33,424 nucleotides of DNA from DATDCV01 sp036524155. GTDB taxonomy: Bacteria > Verrucomicrobiota > Verrucomicrobiia > Limisphaerales > UBA8199. The first letter of the stretch is position 1. Each line of letters opens with the position of its first letter. The stretch is from positions 1-33,424 of the forward strand of contig DATDCV010000558.1 in the NCBI GenBank assembly GCA_036524155.1. Reading direction: 5' to 3'. Of the stretch, positions 30,137 to 33,424 are shown one piece after another. Both the position numbers and the translations under genes were made by a program. The notes beneath the pieces were generated by a model, which searched no databases, was not told the origin of the DNA, and was given only the letters and a program-made list of their open reading frames with translations.

Positions 30137-32845
30137 ATGAACGAGAATCCGAGTCGAAAATGCCCGCGGTGCGGAACCGAAATGCCCGCCGGCCTGCTCG
30201 GGCTGGTGTGCCCCCGCTGTGCGGCGGGGTTCTTGCACGCCACTCCGACGGAGCCCGCAGTAAGCGGCGAAAGCAGGCGCGTTATTACCCCGCCCGCACC
30301 CGCTGAACTGGCGGCCTTGTTTCCGCAATTGGAAATCCTCGCCTTCATCGGCCAAGGCGGGATGGGCGCCGTTTACAAAGCCCGTCAGCGCGAACTTGAC
30401 CGGGTGGTCGCCCTCAAGCTGCTGCCTGGCGGTATCGGAGAGGATCCCGCCTTTGCCGAACGCTTTGCACGGGAAGCCAAGGCGATGGCCAGGCTGAACC
30501 ATCCCGGGATCGTCACGATCTATGACTTTGGGCGCGCGGATGGGCAGTTCTATTTTCTGATGGAATTCGTGGACGGCGTGAGCCTGGGCCAGCTCATTCA
30601 CAACGGGCGTGTGTCCTCGCGCGAGGCGCTGGCAATTGTGCCGCAGATTTGCGATGCGCTGCAATACGCCCACGACCAGGGCCTCGTCCACCGTGATATC
30701 AAACCGGAGAACATCCTGCTGGACCGACAGGGCCGGGTTAAAGTGGCGGATTTCGGTTTGGTCAAGTTGATGGAGAGCAGCCGAGAGCCCACCGCACCGG
30801 CAGGCACGATGATGCCGGACTCGCCACTCCTGACTCAAGCCGGCAAGGTGATGGGCACGCCCCACTACATGGCACCAGAGCAGGTGACGCATCCTGCGGA
30901 GGTGGATCATCGGGCTGACATTTATGCCTTGGGCGTCGTCTTATACCAGATGCTAACCGGTGAATTGCCGGGCAAGCATATCGAGCCGCCCTCCCAAAAA
31001 GTCCAGGTGGATGTTCGACTGGATGAAGTTGTGTTGCGCGCGTTGGCGGCGGAGCCCGAGCGCCGCTATCAGCAGGCCAGCCAGGTGAAGACGGCTGTGG
31101 AGACCATCAGCCGATCCCAAAACTCGGGTGCGCAGGAGAATAGACTCCCAGGAGACCGGAAACCATCGGAGGTTTCTGAAAGTCGAGTAGACCGGGCATT
31201 CATAGGTCATGTGGGGCGCCGCACCGTCGCGTTCTTGACCATCGGGGCGCTTTTGGTGATCGGCCTCTTGCTCCTGGCGGTTTGGAAAGGCCATCAAACG
31301 GCTTTGGATGAGGATCTTAAGGACCTTCTGGCAGGCAAAAAACAAGATTTGTTGCCAGGAAGTCACCCAACCGTGGAGGGTGATAAAAAGCCGACAGCGG
31401 TTTTCGGCCCGGTAATCGAGCGGACGTTGAGTATCCGTGGGAACGAGTGCGATTTCCTGTCCTTGCGCACCGGGGACGTCTTGCGCCATTCCTACGTTGA
31501 TGGGGATGCGAACGACTCGACCCCACCCAGCGCCTTTATGCAATGGGTCATGAAAAGCGGTGTGGATATCGGCTTCTGTGCCAGCACCGACAAGTTTCAT
31601 AGTCCCTTTGGGCTACTGACTCTGGGTATGGGAACATACATCTTCCCATACGACCCGGTCCCACAGGACCTGATTCCCCGCTTTCGGTCAGTGGCCGAAT
31701 GGCAGACCTACAACGCTCAGCATGAGTTGCCGGCTAAGAATCCTCTCGTTGGCTCGCTGGCGGGCGTAACCAACATTTGGGATGATCTCACGGCGGACCA
31801 GATGGAGGGACCGACTAATGAAGCACCCGCGTTTTTTTTGAAAGAGAAGCATTTTTCGCTCTGGTTTCGTTCTACCAATTTGACCACCCACCCCATCGCA
31901 TTTTCGACGCGTGACGGAGTCGAAGGGCTTCTGGAAATCACCGGCTTTACCGAAAACCCGCGCGGCGTGAAGCTGCGCTACAAGCTGGTGTCGCACGCGG
32001 CATTGCCAGAGGCCGGTGCCCAAACTCCGACAAATCATCCGAAGCAAGTTCCCGAATGGGTCAGATTAAAGCCGTTGGATGGATGGATCGCCGATCTTCA
32101 GAGCTCCGATCCCAGCGTCCGGACCTTGGCGGAACGTGCCATTGCTGAATGCGGGACGAATGCGTTGCCCGAGTTCCTGACAATCCTGGATGATCGGGAT
32201 CCGTCTAGCCAGGGAGATGATCGTCGTTACAACGCGGCGGCCGCTCTCAGGTTCATTGGGCCCGAGATTAAATCAGCCATTGCATCCTTTGTCTCGCTTT
32301 TGGTAAGCGGGAACCAGGAAAGCGCCTATGCCGGCGCAAGGGCACTGGCATTCACGACACCGATCGTCCCCGAGGCGTTCGTGCAGTTGACTAACGGCCT
32401 GGTACACTTTTCACCGGAAGTCCGCGATGCCGCCACGCACGGAGTTGACCTGCTGCTCGGGTCCGAGTCGAATGGGCTGGCTGAATCGGCTTTGCCCACC
32501 CTCCTGGGAAACCTGAAGGACGACGCGCAATATGTTCGCGCCGACACTGCCTCCGCGCTGCGCACCTACGTGCAAACTCAGCGGATTCACGGTCGGGACG
32601 CAAAGCCGGACCTGATCATTCCGGCGGTAATTCCGCTCCTCGAAGACAAATATTCTTTTGCCCGTCAATATGCCGGGATGGTTATTACAGGGTATGCAGA
32701 GCAGGCCGTTCCGGTCCTTCTGAAGCTCCTGGATGACTCAGACGGCCAGGTCCGCGCCAGGGCGACCAATGCGCTGGGGGCTATACGTTACGGACCCTCG
32801 CCCGCCACTAGTGTCGTTTCTCCTGGAGCACGCGAGCGGCGATGA
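30137..32845 (+). CDS. transmembrane Ser/Thr protein kinase with HEAT-repeat sensor
   Basis: A 902-residue protein. The frame is open from 30074, but ATG 30137 has a GAGAGGG site and gives the zinc-ribbon start seen in its paralog. Zinc ribbon Cys9, Cys12, Cys25, Cys28; kinase domain about 65-325 with G-Q-G-G-M-G 72-77, Lys94 in V-A-L-K, H-R-D-I-K-P-E-N 185-192 (Asp187), D-F-G 205-207 and A-P-E 246-248; membrane helix about 364-384; an unassigned extracytoplasmic part (385-630); then HEAT-like repeats (about 640-895: P-S-V-R-T-L-A-E-R-A-I-A-E-C-G, P-V-L-L-K-L-L-D-D-S-D-G-Q-V-R-A-R-A-T-N-A-L-G). All catalytic residues are intact. It is expected to sense an envelope signal and act on the sigma factor encoded just upstream. 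Confidence 0.93.
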   Translation: MNENPSRKCPRCGTEMPAGLLGLVCPRCAAGFLHATPTEPAVSGESRRVITPPAPAELAALFPQLEILAFIGQGGMGAVYKARQRELDRVVALKLLPGGIGEDPAFAERFAREAKAMARLNHPGIVTIYDFGRADGQFYFLMEFVDGVSLGQLIHNGRVSSREALAIVPQICDALQYAHDQGLVHRDIKPENILLDRQGRVKVADFGLVKLMESSREPTAPAGTMMPDSPLLTQAGKVMGTPHYMAPEQVTHPAEVDHRADIYALGVVLYQMLTGELPGKHIEPPSQKVQVDVRLDEVVLRALAAEPERRYQQASQVKTAVETISRSQNSGAQENRLPGDRKPSEVSESRVDRAFIGHVGRRTVAFLTIGALLVIGLLLLAVWKGHQTALDEDLKDLLAGKKQDLLPGSHPTVEGDKKPTAVFGPVIERTLSIRGNECDFLSLRTGDVLRHSYVDGDANDSTPPSAFMQWVMKSGVDIGFCASTDKFHSPFGLLTLGMGTYIFPYDPVPQDLIPRFRSVAEWQTYNAQHELPAKNPLVGSLAGVTNIWDDLTADQMEGPTNEAPAFFLKEKHFSLWFRSTNLTTHPIAFSTRDGVEGLLEITGFTENPRGVKLRYKLVSHAALPEAGAQTPTNHPKQVPEWVRLKPLDGWIADLQSSDPSVRTLAERAIAECGTNALPEFLTILDDRDPSSQGDDRRYNAAAALRFIGPEIKSAIASFVSLLVSGNQESAYAGARALAFTTPIVPEAFVQLTNGLVHFSPEVRDAATHGVDLLLGSESNGLAESALPTLLGNLKDDAQYVRADTASALRTYVQTQRIHGRDAKPDLIIPAVIPLLEDKYSFARQYAGMVITGYAEQAVPVLLKLLDDSDGQVRARATNALGAIRYGPSPATSVVSPGARERR

Positions 32846-32908
32846 CGGCAGTGACGGGATCCTGGAGAGGACCGTACGGCTCACTGCCCCTCCCAGCAGG
32901 CTCGGTTA

Positions 32909-33037
32909 ATCTTCAATGCTGGCATCGGCAGTTTGGCCGGCCTGGGAACTCTCGCCCGAGTGACCTTGCCCGCTGGCGGCCGTCGTCCTGCTGACAGCGG
33001 AGGGGAAGCCCACGTCGGCGGTTTTATCGGCTGGTGA
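32909..33037 (+). pseudogene. possible rhomboid-like C-terminal remnant
   Basis: One frame reads N-A-G-I-G-S-L-A-G-L-G-T-L-A-R-V, then S-G-G-E-A-H-V-G-G-F-I-G-W and stops. An A-H-V-G-G-F motif with Gly-rich helix packing recalls the last catalytic helix of rhomboid proteases, but only about 40 residues are present and no start exists. It may be chance. Otherwise the 230 bases between the kinase and the DUF1593 gene hold nothing I recognise. Confidence 0.2.
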
Positions 33038-33073
33038 TTATCCTTGCGCCGTCGATACTTTGGAGCAGCGCGC

Positions 33074-33424
33074 ATGACTTCATACCCGCAACAACTCTTC
33101 GCCTGCGCCGTTGGGTTGCTTTTTCTATGGTGCTGCGGCCCGTTCGTGGTACCTGCCGAAGCGAGCCCCGTCCAAACCGATCGTCTGCGATACATAATCG
33201 AGACCGACGCCGGCGGCGACCCCGATGACGAGCAATCGCTCGTGAGGTTCCTTTTGTATGCGAACGAATGGGACGTTGAGGGAATCATCGCCAACCGGCC
33301 GGTCGCGCGGACAGGCGAGAATCTCAATGTCGAACGCACCGGCCTGGGCATCGTGCAACGCCTGATTGGCGCCTACGCGTTATGCTACACGAATCTGGTG
33401 CAACACGACCCGCGTTACCCGACC
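33074..33424 (+). CDS. DUF1593 (nucleoside-hydrolase-like) secreted protein, 5' part
   Basis: The gene starts at ATG 33074 and runs off the right edge, giving 117 residues. A signal peptide occupies about 1-30 (hydrophobic core A-V-G-L-L-F-L-W-C, ending A-E-A). It is followed by R-Y-I-I-E-T-D-A-G-G-D-P-D-D-E-Q-S-L-V-R-F-L-L-Y, the Asp cluster that binds calcium in nucleoside hydrolases and their DUF1593/Sde182 relatives, then W-D-V-E-G-I-I-A-N-R-P and N-L-V-Q-H-D-P-R-Y-P. Relatives are secreted proteins often linked to polysaccharide breakdown. No overlap with the kinase operon; spacing 228 bases. Confidence 0.88.
   Translation, partial: MTSYPQQLFACAVGLLFLWCCGPFVVPAEASPVQTDRLRYIIETDAGGDPDDEQSLVRFLLYANEWDVEGIIANRPVARTGENLNVERTGLGIVQRLIGAYALCYTNLVQHDPRYPT

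Overview
The window looks like a chromosomal segment of a soil-type member of the Verrucomicrobiota (or a close PVC relative), probably of the Pedosphaera/Limisphaera kind. This is inferred from gene content: high-GC coding sequence, ECF sigma factors paired with Ser/Thr kinases carrying large sensor domains, an ECF sigma factor fused through a membrane segment to a long C-terminal region, a secreted Kelch/Ig protein, DUF1593 and MauD-like redoxin genes, and few strong Shine-Dalgarno sites. No insertion sequence, integrase or CRISPR array is recognisable.

Layout. 1-1.03 kb: a small gene coupled to a nucleotidyltransferase gene (toxin-antitoxin-like). 1.29-2.94 kb: a DUF4143 AAA ATPase gene lying between the first ~65 codons of a MacA-like fusion protein and the last ~48 codons of a MacB-like permease, so an efflux operon has been replaced. 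3.0-3.6 kb: an antitoxin/MazF pair on the minus strand. 3.9-7.7 kb: a truncated AraC-type regulator, a zinc alcohol dehydrogenase, an ArsR/SRPBCC pair with a perfect palindrome over the arsR start codon, and a DUF899/small-membrane-protein pair. 7.7-12.2 kb: a broken Gfo/Idh/MocA oxidoreductase, a 1151-residue secreted Kelch/Ig protein, a decayed ECF sigma gene and a degenerate tRNA-Asp.

12.3-21.1 kb is the most interesting part. An ECF sigma factor and a 1566-residue zinc-ribbon/kinase/TM/WD40/TPR protein are followed by a tight cluster of exported proteins. Two tiny Cys-rich proteins and a beta-helix-like protein share nearly the same twin-arginine leader, and a membrane-anchored CGPC thioredoxin follows. 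A second sigma/kinase pair lies at 29.3-32.8 kb. In both sigma factors the usual acidic DAED-type motif of region 2.2 reads DAQD followed by L-T.

21.1-25.4 kb holds gene debris (a tRNA 3' end, a tail-fibre-like fragment, an unidentified C-terminus, a truncated surface-protein fragment), a secreted protein of unknown function and a second small-protein/nucleotidyltransferase pair on the minus strand. 25.4-29.2 kb carries the membrane-fused sigma factor and an AzgA-type purine permease, both on the minus strand. The right edge cuts a DUF1593 (nucleoside-hydrolase-like) secreted protein.

Working picture (inference): the sigma/kinase pairs are envelope-sensing switches, and the first may control the adjacent Tat-leader/thioredoxin cluster. 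The many truncated genes and the three toxin-antitoxin-like pairs mark this as an accessory region that has been repeatedly rearranged.
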